Shown here: positions 25,534 to 33,582 of the stretch, piece after piece
Numbering within the stretch: position 1 is the first letter of the stretch
Layout: each line of letters starts with the position of its first letter
Source: an uncultured Lachnospiraceae bacterium
GTDB lineage: Bacteria > Bacillota > Clostridia > Lachnospirales > Lachnospiraceae
Assembly (NCBI GenBank): GCA_910585205.1
Contig: CAJUCC010000004.1
Location: 1 to 35,583 of the forward strand
Reading direction: 5' to 3'
DNA length: 35,583 nt
Made by a program: the position numbers and the translations under genes
The notes under the pieces: generated by a model
What the model was told of the DNA's origin: nothing
What the model saw: the letters and a program-made list of their open reading frames with translations, nothing else
Database searches by the model: none

Positions 25534-26998
25534 CAATATTTTATCGTATCAAAGACTTGGCTGGATATTGAACCATTCGGAAGAAGGACTGTTTCTGCTG
25601 ACCGCATCGGCAAAAATGCAGGCAGCCATATTGAAACGGTATGGGGATGCGAATATTGCGGTCTATGATTATCAGGCGCAGGAAGCCTATACATTTGAAA
25701 CGCTGGCAGGCTGGATGGAAAACGATCCTGATGTCCGGGCATATTTTCTGCAGAATTTCCAAAATGCGCTCACGGGTTCCCCGGAAGCGGCTCTCAAACG
25801 ATTGAATTTCAGCCGCGATATGCTCGCAAATATGGGAAAGAATATTATTTTCTGTATGACGAAGGAGGCGGATGATCTGCTGTGCCGGAAAGCGTGTGAC
25901 TTTTACGCCTATATCGGGCTTCCGATTGATTTTGCGGATGAACTGACAGAGGAGGACGCCGTGCCGCTCTCCTTTACCGGAGAAACCGGCCGGTATGTGG
26001 AAGACCGGAGTACGGGAGTCGGCCTTGACACAAACTGGAACCAGCCAAAAGAAACGCTGCTTGCGTCCGCGATTGCCGTTACGCATCAGGCGAAAGAGCT
26101 GGCCGAGGCATATCGTTTTGCGGATGCGCGGAAGCTTTTACAGAACGTGCTGGAAATTCGGGAACGGCTTTTGGGGGTGGATCATCCCGATACGGCGGAG
26201 ACATGCAGGGATATTGCTTCGGTCTGTCAGGAACAGGGAGATTATGACAGTGCACTGGAATGGTATGACAGAGCGCTGGAAACCGTAAAAAACACGTTGG
26301 GGGAAGAAAATCCCCGGACTGCGGCGCTGTATAACAATATTGCCGCTGTGCTGCAGAGCCAGGGACATATCGGCAGTGCGATGACGATGTTTCAGAAGGC
26401 GCAGGCTGTCTATGAGAGCAGACTGGGAACGGAACATACGGAGACCGCAGGCGTTTACGGCAATATCGGTATGCTGTACTATGATCTGGGCGATTACGGG
26501 CAGGCGCATAGGTGGTGCGCAAGAGCGCTGGAAGTGTATGAGAAGATACCGGAGCCGGACGAGCTTGACATTGCCAGTATCGATAACAATATTGCCCTGT
26601 TGTATCATGCGCAGGGAAAGTTTTTACAGGCGCTGCAGTGGTATCACAAGTCACTGGAGATTGAAGAAAAGGTATTGGGCAGGCTGCATCCGGGTATTGC
26701 GTCCACATACAATAATATCGCCGGTGTGTATGAATGTCAGGGAGATTATGCGGAGGCGTTGTCCTGGTATGGTAAGGCGCTGATTATCCGGGAGGAAAAA
26801 CTGGGAAAAGAACATCCCGATACGGCAACGGTTTATAACAATATCGCCGGTGCATATCTGCGGATGGGAAAAGAAAAGCAGGCGCTGACCTATTACGAAA
26901 AGGCGTATGCGATACTGCGCAGAAAACTGGGAGAGACACATCGGTACACACAAAATACAAAACGGGGTGTTTTGTATTGCAAAAGCAGGATAGGATAA
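25526..26998 (+). CDS. TPR (kinesin-light-chain type) protein, partner of the ATPase
   Basis: 490 residues. Residues 1 to ~160 form a separate domain with AALKRLNFSRDMLANMGKNI and a following FCMTKEADDLL ... ACDFYAYIG. As I remember it, this layout (L-N-x-x-R-D, then a hydrophobic strand, then a D-F-x-x-x segment) recurs in STAND-type ATPase/TPR proteins of cyanobacteria and other bacteria. From ~195 come about seven TPR units with the ~42-residue spacing of kinesin light chain, each with YNNIA-type helices (LYNNIAAVLQSQG, STYNNIAGVYECQG, TVYNNIAGAYLRMG). TPR arrays bind peptides or proteins. Overlap with the ATPase gene by eight bases supports a complex. Target unknown. Confidence 0.88.
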   Translation: MTDNILSYQRLGWILNHSEEGLFLLTASAKMQAAILKRYGDANIAVYDYQAQEAYTFETLAGWMENDPDVRAYFLQNFQNALTGSPEAALKRLNFSRDMLANMGKNIIFCMTKEADDLLCRKACDFYAYIGLPIDFADELTEEDAVPLSFTGETGRYVEDRSTGVGLDTNWNQPKETLLASAIAVTHQAKELAEAYRFADARKLLQNVLEIRERLLGVDHPDTAETCRDIASVCQEQGDYDSALEWYDRALETVKNTLGEENPRTAALYNNIAAVLQSQGHIGSAMTMFQKAQAVYESRLGTEHTETAGVYGNIGMLYYDLGDYGQAHRWCARALEVYEKIPEPDELDIASIDNNIALLYHAQGKFLQALQWYHKSLEIEEKVLGRLHPGIASTYNNIAGVYECQGDYAEALSWYGKALIIREEKLGKEHPDTATVYNNIAGAYLRMGKEKQALTYYEKAYAILRRKLGETHRYTQNTKRGVLYCKSRIG

Positions 26999-27009
26999 AA
27001 GGAACACGT

Positions 27010-27597
27010 ATGGAATGGATCTGGATCAGACACGGCATGACACAGGGAAACCGGGAAAAGCGATATATCGGCGGGCAGACTGACGAAGGGCTGTGCGGAG
27101 ACGGCAGAAAGGCGTTGGAAACATATGCGGACTCCGGTCGTTATCCGGCTGTCGGCAGAGTCTATGTCAGTCCGATGAAGCGTTGTCTGGAGACGGCACA
27201 AATTTTGTATCCCGGTGTGGAAAAGCGGATTGTATCGGGATTTCGGGAATGTGACTTCGGCCTGTTTGAAAATAAAAACGATCGGGAACTTTCCCCGTTT
27301 CCCTTCTATCAGGAATGGATGCGGGCCGGCCGGGACGCCGCGTTTCCGGGCGGAGAGTCCCCGGATGCTTTCCGGCGCCGCAGCGTGGAAGCGCTGCTTG
27401 GGCTTGTGCGGGCGCAGGAGATGCCGGAGCGGACCGCGTTTGTCGTGCATGGCGGCATTATTATGGCGGTATTTGCGGGGCTGGATGAGGAAAAAAAGGA
27501 TTTTTACGATTATTATACGGAGAATGGGGAAGGGTTTGTCTGCCGTGTCGAGATGCAGACGGGAAGTCCGGTTCTCTGTAACAGCAGGAGATTGTAA
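27010..27597 (+). CDS. histidine-phosphatase family protein, possibly alpha-ribazole phosphatase (CobC-like)
   Basis: 195 residues. The catalytic motif is RHGMTQGN with His8, followed by VYVSPMKRCLETAQ, FRECDFGLFENK with the acid glutamate, and the second histidine in VVHGGIIMAV. This is the phosphoglycerate-mutase-like phosphatase fold. Alpha-ribazole-phosphate phosphatase (CobC) is a good candidate because corrinoid genes flank this block, but they are more than 5 kb away. Other small-molecule phosphatases have the same motifs. I chose ATG 27010, with AAAGGAA just upstream, because the product then begins at the first strand. It is 11 bases after the TPR gene and two before the response regulator. 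Confidence 0.85.
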   Translation: MEWIWIRHGMTQGNREKRYIGGQTDEGLCGDGRKALETYADSGRYPAVGRVYVSPMKRCLETAQILYPGVEKRIVSGFRECDFGLFENKNDRELSPFPFYQEWMRAGRDAAFPGGESPDAFRRRSVEALLGLVRAQEMPERTAFVVHGGIIMAVFAGLDEEKKDFYDYYTENGEGFVCRVEMQTGSPVLCNSRRL

Positions 27598-27599
27598 GT

Positions 27600-28274
27600 A
27601 TGATTTTTTGTGTGGAAGATGACGGCGGGGTGCGTGATCTGATGATTTATACGCTGCGTTCCGCCGGATATGAGGCAAAAGGCTTTGCGGACGGCGAAAG
27701 CCTTTTTTTGGCTCTGCGGACAGAGCGGCCGCAACTGATTATGCTTGATATTATGCTGCCCGGCGCGGACGGGATCTCGATTTTAAAAAAACTGCGGCTG
27801 CAGGCAGAGACGGCAGAGATCCCGGTTATCATGGCAACGGCGAAAGGGACCGAGTATGACAGAGTGATCGGGCTTGATTCGGGTGCGGACGATTATCTGT
27901 CCAAGCCGTTCGGTATGATGGAAATGCTGTCCCGCATCAGGGCGGTGCTTCGCCGCACCACGGCGGGGAATATTGCCAGAGTGCTTTGCATCGACGGTCT
28001 GGAACTGAATCCGGAGACGTATACGGTGTCTGCCGACGGGGAAGATCTGCGGCTGACCCGGAAAGAATACAGCCTGCTTCGTGTCCTGATGGAAACGCCG
28101 GAACGCGTCTTTTCGCGCGAGCTGCTGCTGGAGATTGTATGGGGGATGGCATATATGGGTGAAACCCGTACGGTGGATGTCCATATCGGCACACTGCGGA
28201 CAAAACTGGGCCGATACGGCACATATATTGAAACGGTACGGGGGATCGGGTACCGAATGAGGAAACCGCTATGA
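27600..28274 (+). CDS. OmpR/PhoB-type response regulator
   Basis: 224 residues. The receiver domain (1-~115) has acidic pocket residues EDD near 6-8, phospho-acceptor Asp50 in LIMLDIMLPG, and Lys102 in LSKPFG. The C-terminal winged helix has LRLTRKEYSLLRVLM and TVDVHIGTLRTKLG ... RGIGYRM, a DNA-binding OmpR/PhoB domain. It overlaps its kinase by four bases (ATGA). It probably responds to the adjacent kinase and controls genes unknown here. Starting at ATG 27600, two bases after the phosphatase stop, it is part of the same gene row. Confidence 0.95.
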   Translation: MIFCVEDDGGVRDLMIYTLRSAGYEAKGFADGESLFLALRTERPQLIMLDIMLPGADGISILKKLRLQAETAEIPVIMATAKGTEYDRVIGLDSGADDYLSKPFGMMEMLSRIRAVLRRTTAGNIARVLCIDGLELNPETYTVSADGEDLRLTRKEYSLLRVLMETPERVFSRELLLEIVWGMAYMGETRTVDVHIGTLRTKLGRYGTYIETVRGIGYRMRKPL

Positions 28275-29665
28275 CGAAGCGGATTTTCCAATCTATTTGC
28301 TTTGTGGCTTTGGCGGTGTTTCTCGCTTCGATGACGCTGCTTCTGGGGGTGTTGGTACGCTTTCTGCACTCCCCGCAGACGCTTGCGGACGGCACGGTGC
28401 TGCAGCTTGCCCTTTCACCGGATTCCGTATGGATGCTGGTTTCCGGCATGGTGCAGCCGATCTGCTTTATCTTTGCCATTGCGGTTGTCCTTTCGGTTTT
28501 TTTAGCGGTCCGCATATCCAGAAGCCTTGTCCGGCCGCTGAATGAGATTGATCTGGATGCACCTCTGTCCAACCGGGGATATGACGAACTGCTGCCGCTT
28601 CTCAGGCGGATTGCCAGTCAGCAGACACAGCTGCGGCGGCAGGAAACCGAATTGCGGCGAAAACAGGATGAGCTGGATATGATTATCGGAAGCATGCATG
28701 AGGGAATGATTCTTCTGAATCAAAAGGGAAAGATTATCAGCATTAACTCTGCTGCCGGGAGGATACTGAAAACGGGGACAGACCACAGGGAAGCCGATAT
28801 ACAGGGCAAAAATCCGCAGTTATGGGAGATTATCGGCAGGGCGCTGCAGCGGGAAGCGGTGACACAGATTATGGAATGGCAGGGGGAACGCTATCGGGCC
28901 GATGCCAATCCGCTTATCTCCGGCGGCTTTGTTATGGGCGCGGCCGTTTTCCTGTTTCCGGTGACGGAGCGGGAACGGGCGGAACAGATGCGCCGGGAGT
29001 TTACCGCCAATGTCTCTCATGAATTAAAAACACCGCTTCACGCTATCTCGGGCTATGCCGAGCTTTTACTAAACGATATGGTAAAAGGAGAAGACATTGC
29101 GTCGTTTGCAGGCAGGATATATCAGGAGGCGCAGCGTATGATACGGCTTGTGGCGGATATTGTCAGCCTGTCCCGGCTTGACGAAGGGGCAGGGGATATG
29201 CAGTTTGAAAGTATTGACCTCCGGGAGCTGGCGGAGAAAGTACTGCGGGATCTGGAGGCGTCGGCGTCGGCAGCGCGGGTGTCCATGGAGCTGTGCGCAG
29301 AGCCTGCGGCGGTCAGCGGCATCGCACCGCTTCTGTATGCCATACTCCATAATCTCTGTGATAATGCCATAAAGTATAACCATGCACACGGGAGCGTGAC
29401 GATCCGCACGGGAGAGGGCCATGGCGGGGTGTTTCTTTCGGTGCGGGATACCGGAATCGGCATTGCCGCCGAACATCACGACCGGATCTTCGAACGGTTT
29501 TACCGGGTGGACAAGAGCCGCTCGAAAGAGGCGGGCGGCACGGGCCTCGGCCTTTCGATCGTCAAGCATGCCGTCAATATTCACAGGGGAGCGATTGCGA
29601 TAGAGAGCGCAGAGGGGAAGGGGACGACGATCCGGGTGACATTTCCCGCAAATGCTTCCCCCTGA
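28271..29665 (+). CDS. PhoR-like membrane sensor histidine kinase
   Basis: 464 residues. Two membrane helices at about 8-28 and 55-84 flank a short extracellular loop (~25 residues), so the signal is probably sensed in the membrane or through a partner. A HAMP-like linker and a PAS domain (MHEGMILLNQKGKIISINSAA) follow. The kinase core has phospho-acceptor His250 in NVSHELKTPLHAISGYAELL, N box LHNLCDNAIKYN, G1 DTGIGIAAEH, F box RFYRVDKSRS and G2 GTGLGLSIVKHAV. It overlaps the response-regulator gene by four bases. Its stimulus is unknown. Confidence 0.95.
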   Translation: MTKRIFQSICFVALAVFLASMTLLLGVLVRFLHSPQTLADGTVLQLALSPDSVWMLVSGMVQPICFIFAIAVVLSVFLAVRISRSLVRPLNEIDLDAPLSNRGYDELLPLLRRIASQQTQLRRQETELRRKQDELDMIIGSMHEGMILLNQKGKIISINSAAGRILKTGTDHREADIQGKNPQLWEIIGRALQREAVTQIMEWQGERYRADANPLISGGFVMGAAVFLFPVTERERAEQMRREFTANVSHELKTPLHAISGYAELLLNDMVKGEDIASFAGRIYQEAQRMIRLVADIVSLSRLDEGAGDMQFESIDLRELAEKVLRDLEASASAARVSMELCAEPAAVSGIAPLLYAILHNLCDNAIKYNHAHGSVTIRTGEGHGGVFLSVRDTGIGIAAEHHDRIFERFYRVDKSRSKEAGGTGLGLSIVKHAVNIHRGAIAIESAEGKGTTIRVTFPANASP

Positions 29666-29725
29666 AGGGATGAAAACGTTCCCGACGCCGCTGTTGCAAT
29701 GGACAAATCCCCGTTTTTCATTTAC

Positions 29726-29731
29726 TATAAT
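29726..29731 (+). promoter_or_regulatory. possible -10 element ahead of the FIST-GGDEF gene
   Basis: TATAAT at 29726-29731 lies 31 bases before the start codon in the only gap between the kinase and the cyclase. The nearest -35-like sequence, TGGACA at 29700-29705, is 20 bases upstream, longer than usual. Weak evidence; readthrough from the kinase gene is equally possible. Confidence 0.25.
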
Positions 29732-29761
29732 AAGCAGGGGCAATACAAGGGAGGGGTGGCC

Positions 29762-31534
29762 ATGCGACAGTTCCGGTTCGAATATACCGATGCGGAATCC
29801 TTTGCGGAAAAACTGTATGCATTTCAAACGCAATGGGAATCCGGACAGACGAAGACAAAACTATTTCAGATTTTTACAGAAACGCTCGATCCGGAGGCGA
29901 TAGAAACGGTTTGTGAGGTGATCGGGCGGATATTTCCCGACACACCGTATATGGGATGTTCCACAAGCGGGAATATTATCGATTGTGAGTTGTCCTCGCG
30001 CATTACGGTCGTCTGTACGGTGTTTGAACTGCCGTCCACGCGGGTCGAGGTATTTCAGTACGATCTGTCCGGGAATTCCGTGGATGCGGTAACGGAAAAG
30101 ATTCTGGAGGAAACGCGCAAAAATCCGTGGGTAAAAGCGATGGAACTGTATTTTACCATTCCAGAGCGGTCCACTACGCGTTTTTGCGATAAGCTGAAAG
30201 ATGTGAGAGAAGACATTCAGATTTTTGGCGGGGTGGCATGCAGTGATGATATTACGAGTGTCGCGTCCTGCGTTTTTTCCGGTGTGCTGGGACTGTTGAC
30301 GAGATCAATCGTGGTGATATTCTATGGCGGAGACGATTTTTATGTGGAGTCGGTCAATGTCACCGGCTGGAAACCGCTGGGAAGAAAATTTCGCGTCACC
30401 AGATCCGACGGCTCTGTCTTGCAGGAGCTGGACGGCATTCCGGCATACGATGTCTACCATAAATATCTGAATATTAAAAACGACGAGAACTTCTTTTATA
30501 ATACACTGGAATTTCCGCTCTTTTATGAGCATAACAATACGACCATCCTGCGTACGCCGGTCGCGAGTAACGCCGACGGCTCGATTACGATGACATCGGA
30601 TATTGATGTCGGTTCCGTTGTGCGGATTTCCTACGGCGATCCGGGGACGATCGTGGAGAGTATCCGGCAGGACAGCGGGAAAATAGCCGCGTTTCAGCCG
30701 GATCTGATTCATATTTTTTCCTGTGCCGCAAGACGTACTTTCTGGACTTCGAAAGAGCCGACATATGAAATCTATCCGTTTAAGGACATCGCGCCTTCCC
30801 TGGGATTTTTTTCGCACGGAGAATTTCTGCGGACAAACGGCAGTCTGAACCAGCACAACGTAACGCTTGTTATCGCGGCTATGCGGGAAGGCGGGAAGAA
30901 AGCCGCTGCCGCGTCCTCCCGGACGGCGGATAAAAATTCCATGTCAAGGGTGCCGCTGGTATCCCGTCTGGCCACTTTTATCAGTGTGACGTCGCTTGAG
31001 CTGGAGGATATGAATAAAAAGCTCGGCCAGGTGAACGAAAAGCTGAAAAAGGCGGCGATTATCGACGGGCTGACGGGACTTTATAACCGCAGAGAGATGC
31101 AGTCGCGGATTGAGACGGCTCTGGCCAATGTGAAACAAGAAACATTTTCGCTGATTATGCTTGACATCGATAACTTTAAACAGGTGAATGATACTTATGG
31201 GCATCAGGAAGGGGATGCCGTGATTGTCGGTCTGGCCAATATCCTGCAAAACGGGGAGGCGCTTTACAGGCAGCGGGTTTCTTCCGGCAGGTGGGGCGGA
31301 GAGGAATTTATGATGCTTTTGTATGGCACTGATGTCTCCTCGGTGGCTTTTATTGCCGATCTGGTGCGTCAGTGTTTCGGCAATACCAGTTTTCCTGTCG
31401 CAAGGCCGCAGACGGTCAGTCTGGGCGTGACGCAGGCGCTGGAAGGGGATACGGTGGATTCGCTCTGCCTGCGTGTGGATATGGCGCTCTACAAGGCAAA
31501 AAAGACGGGGAAGAATAAGGTTGTCGTTTTGTAA
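29762..31534 (+). CDS. FIST-domain sensor with GGDEF diguanylate cyclase output
   Basis: 590 residues. The N-terminal ~400 residues match the FIST sensor (FIST_N then FIST_C): PYMGCSTSGNIIDCEL, DIQIFGGVACSDDI, VIFYGGDDFYVESVNVTGWKPLG, HIFSCAARRTFW and FFSHGEFLR. FIST is thought to bind small ligands such as amino acids. A short coiled linker (LEDMNKKLGQVNEKLKK) leads to the cyclase: DGLTGLYNRREM, LIMLDIDNFKQVNDTYGHQEGD and active-site Gly512-Gly513-Glu514-Glu515-Phe516. No RxxD inhibitory site is seen just upstream. It should make c-di-GMP in response to a ligand. ATG 29762 is preceded by GGGAGGGG. Confidence 0.9.
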   Translation: MRQFRFEYTDAESFAEKLYAFQTQWESGQTKTKLFQIFTETLDPEAIETVCEVIGRIFPDTPYMGCSTSGNIIDCELSSRITVVCTVFELPSTRVEVFQYDLSGNSVDAVTEKILEETRKNPWVKAMELYFTIPERSTTRFCDKLKDVREDIQIFGGVACSDDITSVASCVFSGVLGLLTRSIVVIFYGGDDFYVESVNVTGWKPLGRKFRVTRSDGSVLQELDGIPAYDVYHKYLNIKNDENFFYNTLEFPLFYEHNNTTILRTPVASNADGSITMTSDIDVGSVVRISYGDPGTIVESIRQDSGKIAAFQPDLIHIFSCAARRTFWTSKEPTYEIYPFKDIAPSLGFFSHGEFLRTNGSLNQHNVTLVIAAMREGGKKAAAASSRTADKNSMSRVPLVSRLATFISVTSLELEDMNKKLGQVNEKLKKAAIIDGLTGLYNRREMQSRIETALANVKQETFSLIMLDIDNFKQVNDTYGHQEGDAVIVGLANILQNGEALYRQRVSSGRWGGEEFMMLLYGTDVSSVAFIADLVRQCFGNTSFPVARPQTVSLGVTQALEGDTVDSLCLRVDMALYKAKKTGKNKVVVL

Positions 31535-31547
31535 ACGCCGGAAAGTG

Positions 31548-31575
31548 TAAATTTTTTCTGAATCTCTGCCGATAT
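31548..31575 (+). promoter_or_regulatory. sigma-D/sigma-28-type (motility) promoter
   Basis: TAAA at 31548-31551 and GCCGATAT at 31568-31575, 16 bases apart, equal the Bacillus sigma-D consensus (TAAA, 14-16 bases, GCCGATAT). It is in the 82-base gap after the cyclase gene, 42 bases before the next start. GCCGATAT also occurs inside genes at about 28794 and 32239, but without a TAAA at the correct distance. Confidence 0.65.
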
Positions 31576-31616
31576 TTGTATTGGAACAGTTTACCGGAGT
31601 CAGGGAGGATAATGGT

Positions 31617-32402
31617 ATGGGCATGATGAGCATCGGGCGTTCCAATGTACGGCGAATTACCCTAAAAAACGCGGACGGATCCGTGGCGGGTACGGTCAGC
31701 ATTTCCGCTCCCGAAAAGAAAAAGAAGAAACGGCTGCAATATAATTTCAAAGAAATATCTTCGCAGATTCTGCGGGCAAAAACATGCGGCAGTGCAAAGC
31801 AGATCGCGGTGCGGGCTCGGGTAAAGGCTGCGACGCTCCGTATGCAGCGAAAGGTCGGCGAATACGATGACAAAGAACTGGACAATGCCATCGTACACGC
31901 GGAGCAGATGGCGCGCATCGCCAAAAAGCGGATGAAACATCTGCAGGAAGAGGAACGGGCCGGGAAGCACAGCGGGGAAACGATCTGTGAGGCGGAGCTG
32001 GAAGAGAAGGATAAGGACGCCGGTCTGACGGATATGATAACACCGCAGGATCTGGACCGCAGCGGGGAAGCGGTAAAGGAGTGCATCCGGGAGCTGGAGG
32101 AATTGCTGAAGCAGATGGAAATGTCGGAAGATCTGGAAGAACTGTCGGGCATTACCGTACAGGAGGATATGGATCCGGCCGATCTGGAGCTGCTAAAGAA
32201 AAAGCACCGGGCGGATGAATTGCGTGAGATTACGGAAGCCGATATGAAATACCTGAAAACTTTTTTCGCACGGCTGGAAAAGGAGCGACGGGAAGCGGCA
32301 GGCGGTGTATCGCTGGAAATCTCCGGTATTGAGATGCCGGTTCCTTCCGCGGCAGAGCAGGCCGTTATTATAGAAGGCGGAAATTTTGATACGATGGCAT
32401 AA
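31617..32402 (+). CDS. hypothetical helical, charge-rich protein under a motility-type promoter
   Basis: 261 residues, no signal peptide or membrane helix. The N-terminus has a small strand-rich part (SNVRRITLKNADGSVAGTVS), then KKKKKRLQYNFKEISSQILRAKT. Helical heptad-like segments rich in K/E follow (DNAIVHAEQMARIAKKRMKHLQEEE), and then acidic coiled regions (VKECIRELEELLKQMEMSEDLEELSG). I recognise the pattern as one seen in unnamed conserved proteins of Lachnospiraceae but cannot give a function. ATG 31617 follows GGGAGGAT at 31603-31610; an upstream TTG in frame at 31581 is less likely. A perfect sigma-D-type promoter precedes it, so it may belong to the flagellar/chemotaxis regulon. Confidence 0.75.
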   Translation: MGMMSIGRSNVRRITLKNADGSVAGTVSISAPEKKKKKRLQYNFKEISSQILRAKTCGSAKQIAVRARVKAATLRMQRKVGEYDDKELDNAIVHAEQMARIAKKRMKHLQEEERAGKHSGETICEAELEEKDKDAGLTDMITPQDLDRSGEAVKECIRELEELLKQMEMSEDLEELSGITVQEDMDPADLELLKKKHRADELREITEADMKYLKTFFARLEKERREAAGGVSLEISGIEMPVPSAAEQAVIIEGGNFDTMA

Positions 32403-32413
32403 TGATGAATGGG

Positions 32414-32447
32414 AGGCATTATCGGGAAACGGTAATGCCTTTGTTTT
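32414..32447 (+). terminator. rho-independent terminator after the hypothetical gene
   Basis: AGGCATTATC (32414-32423) pairs with GGTAATGCCT (32431-32440) around a 7-base loop, with one G-U pair, and TTGTTTT follows. It separates the signalling block from the corrinoid genes at 32496. A second small GC hairpin (CGGGC/GCCCG at 32451-32465) lies just after it with no T-run. Confidence 0.75.
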
Positions 32448-32495
32448 AGGCGGGCGTTTTGCCCGACGTGACATGGAGAGAAAGGCGGCGGCTGT

Positions 32496-33533
32496 ATGAA
32501 TATGGTATATGCCATGGGGATTGGATTTTTACTGGACGTTGTATTGGGGGATTCTCATAAATTGCCGCATCCGGTGCGATGGATCGGGCGCCTGATTGCA
32601 ATCCTGGACAGCCGGCTGAACAGAGACGGGAAAAAAGCACAGAGCGCCGGAAAGCAGATATGCGGCGGCGTTTTTTTGATGATTGTGGTACTGGCCGTTA
32701 CGGGGACAGCCGTATGGCTGCTTCGCCGCGCCGCATACGGTATTGCAGGGGCGGCGGGGATTGCGGCGGACGGTGTTATGTTCTATTTTGCGATCGCGCC
32801 CCGGAGCCTGTATCGGGAGAGCATGGCCGTTTACCGGGCGCTGCCGGAATGTGACGATGCCGCGCTGTCTGACCGTGCGGCGGCCGGGACGGAAGGCGGT
32901 ATGGAGGATTGTCACGATCTGGAGGAGGCGCGGCGGCGGCTGTCGATGATCGTGGGCAGGGACACGGCCTGCCTTGACCGGGCGGGCATTATCCGAGCCG
33001 CCGTGGAAACCGTGGCGGAAAATACCTCCGACGGCGTAACGGCTCCGATATTGTATATGGCTGTGGGCGGCCCGGTCCTGTGCTTTCTGTATAAGGCCGC
33101 CAATACGATGGATTCGATGATCGGTTATCGGGACGAACGCTATGAGTTTTTTGGGAAAGCGGCGGCCCGGGCGGACGACATCTGGAATTACATCCCTTCC
33201 CGTCTGACGGCATGGACGATGCTGCTGACAGCCGGTTTTGTATTCCCGGAGCCGCGGACGGTGTGGAAACGGGGACTTTCCGTTTATCTGCGGGACCGGC
33301 ATAATCACAAAAGTCCCAATGCGGCGCAGACCGAGAGTGTGTGTGCCGGCGTGCTCGGCATACGGCTGGCAGGACCGGCCAGTTATTTCGGACAGCCGGT
33401 TTCCAAACCGTATATCGGCGATGCCCTGCGGCCGCCGCAGCGCGAGGACATCCGGCGGGCGGGCCGGATGATGTATGCAAGTGCGGTTTTCATACTGGCG
33501 GCAGTGATGGCAGTAAGGGGAATATGCACTTGA
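32496..33533 (+). CDS. cbiB: CbiB, adenosylcobinamide-phosphate synthase
   Basis: 345-residue polytopic membrane protein. Motifs run FLLDVVLGDSHKLPHPVRWIG at the start, VAENTSDGVTAPILY, YKAANTMDSMIGYRDERY and NHKSPNAAQTES. CbiB attaches aminopropanol (or its phosphate) to adenosylcobyric acid, making the arm that will carry the nucleotide loop. GGAGAG and AAAGG lie upstream of ATG 32496; a second in-frame ATG at 32502 is possible. It is the first gene of the second corrinoid block, after a terminator, so it needs its own promoter, which I could not identify clearly. Confidence 0.95.
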   Translation: MNMVYAMGIGFLLDVVLGDSHKLPHPVRWIGRLIAILDSRLNRDGKKAQSAGKQICGGVFLMIVVLAVTGTAVWLLRRAAYGIAGAAGIAADGVMFYFAIAPRSLYRESMAVYRALPECDDAALSDRAAAGTEGGMEDCHDLEEARRRLSMIVGRDTACLDRAGIIRAAVETVAENTSDGVTAPILYMAVGGPVLCFLYKAANTMDSMIGYRDERYEFFGKAAARADDIWNYIPSRLTAWTMLLTAGFVFPEPRTVWKRGLSVYLRDRHNHKSPNAAQTESVCAGVLGIRLAGPASYFGQPVSKPYIGDALRPPQREDIRRAGRMMYASAVFILAAVMAVRGICT

Positions 33534-33559
33534 ATGATCGCGGGGAGCAGGCGTATAAT
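33530..33559 (+). promoter_or_regulatory. possible internal promoter for cbiC-cobD-cbiP
   Basis: TTGAAT (33530-33535) and perfect TATAAT (33554-33559), 18 bases apart, span the end of cbiB. A transcript would start about 33566, just before the AAGGAG of cbiC, giving a very short leader. The hexamers equal those of the chemoreceptor promoter. Confidence 0.5.
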
Positions 33560-33582
33560 ATTTTTAAGAAGGAGATTTTACT

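Noticed and set aside
27010..27597. Firm naming as cobC
   Set aside because: Histidine phosphatases share these motifs across many substrates, and the corrinoid genes are more than 5 kb away on either side.
28790..28801. Another sigma-D -10 element (GCCGATAT) within the kinase gene
   Set aside because: No TAAA at 14-16 bases upstream and no gene start after it; used as a reminder that the octamer alone occurs by chance.
32403..32495. Cobalamin riboswitch before cbiB
   Set aside because: The gap is 93 bases and is mostly taken up by a terminator, too short for the aptamer; no B12 box is seen.
21360..32500. Integrative element carrying the signalling block
   Set aside because: No integrase, transposase, tRNA or flanking direct repeat seen; kept only as a gene-order observation.
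30944..32515. Long antisense open frame (523 codons) across the cyclase end and the unknown helical protein
   Set aside because: Ser/Phe/Arg-rich translation without domains; the plus-strand genes have good ribosome binding sites, a promoter and a terminator.
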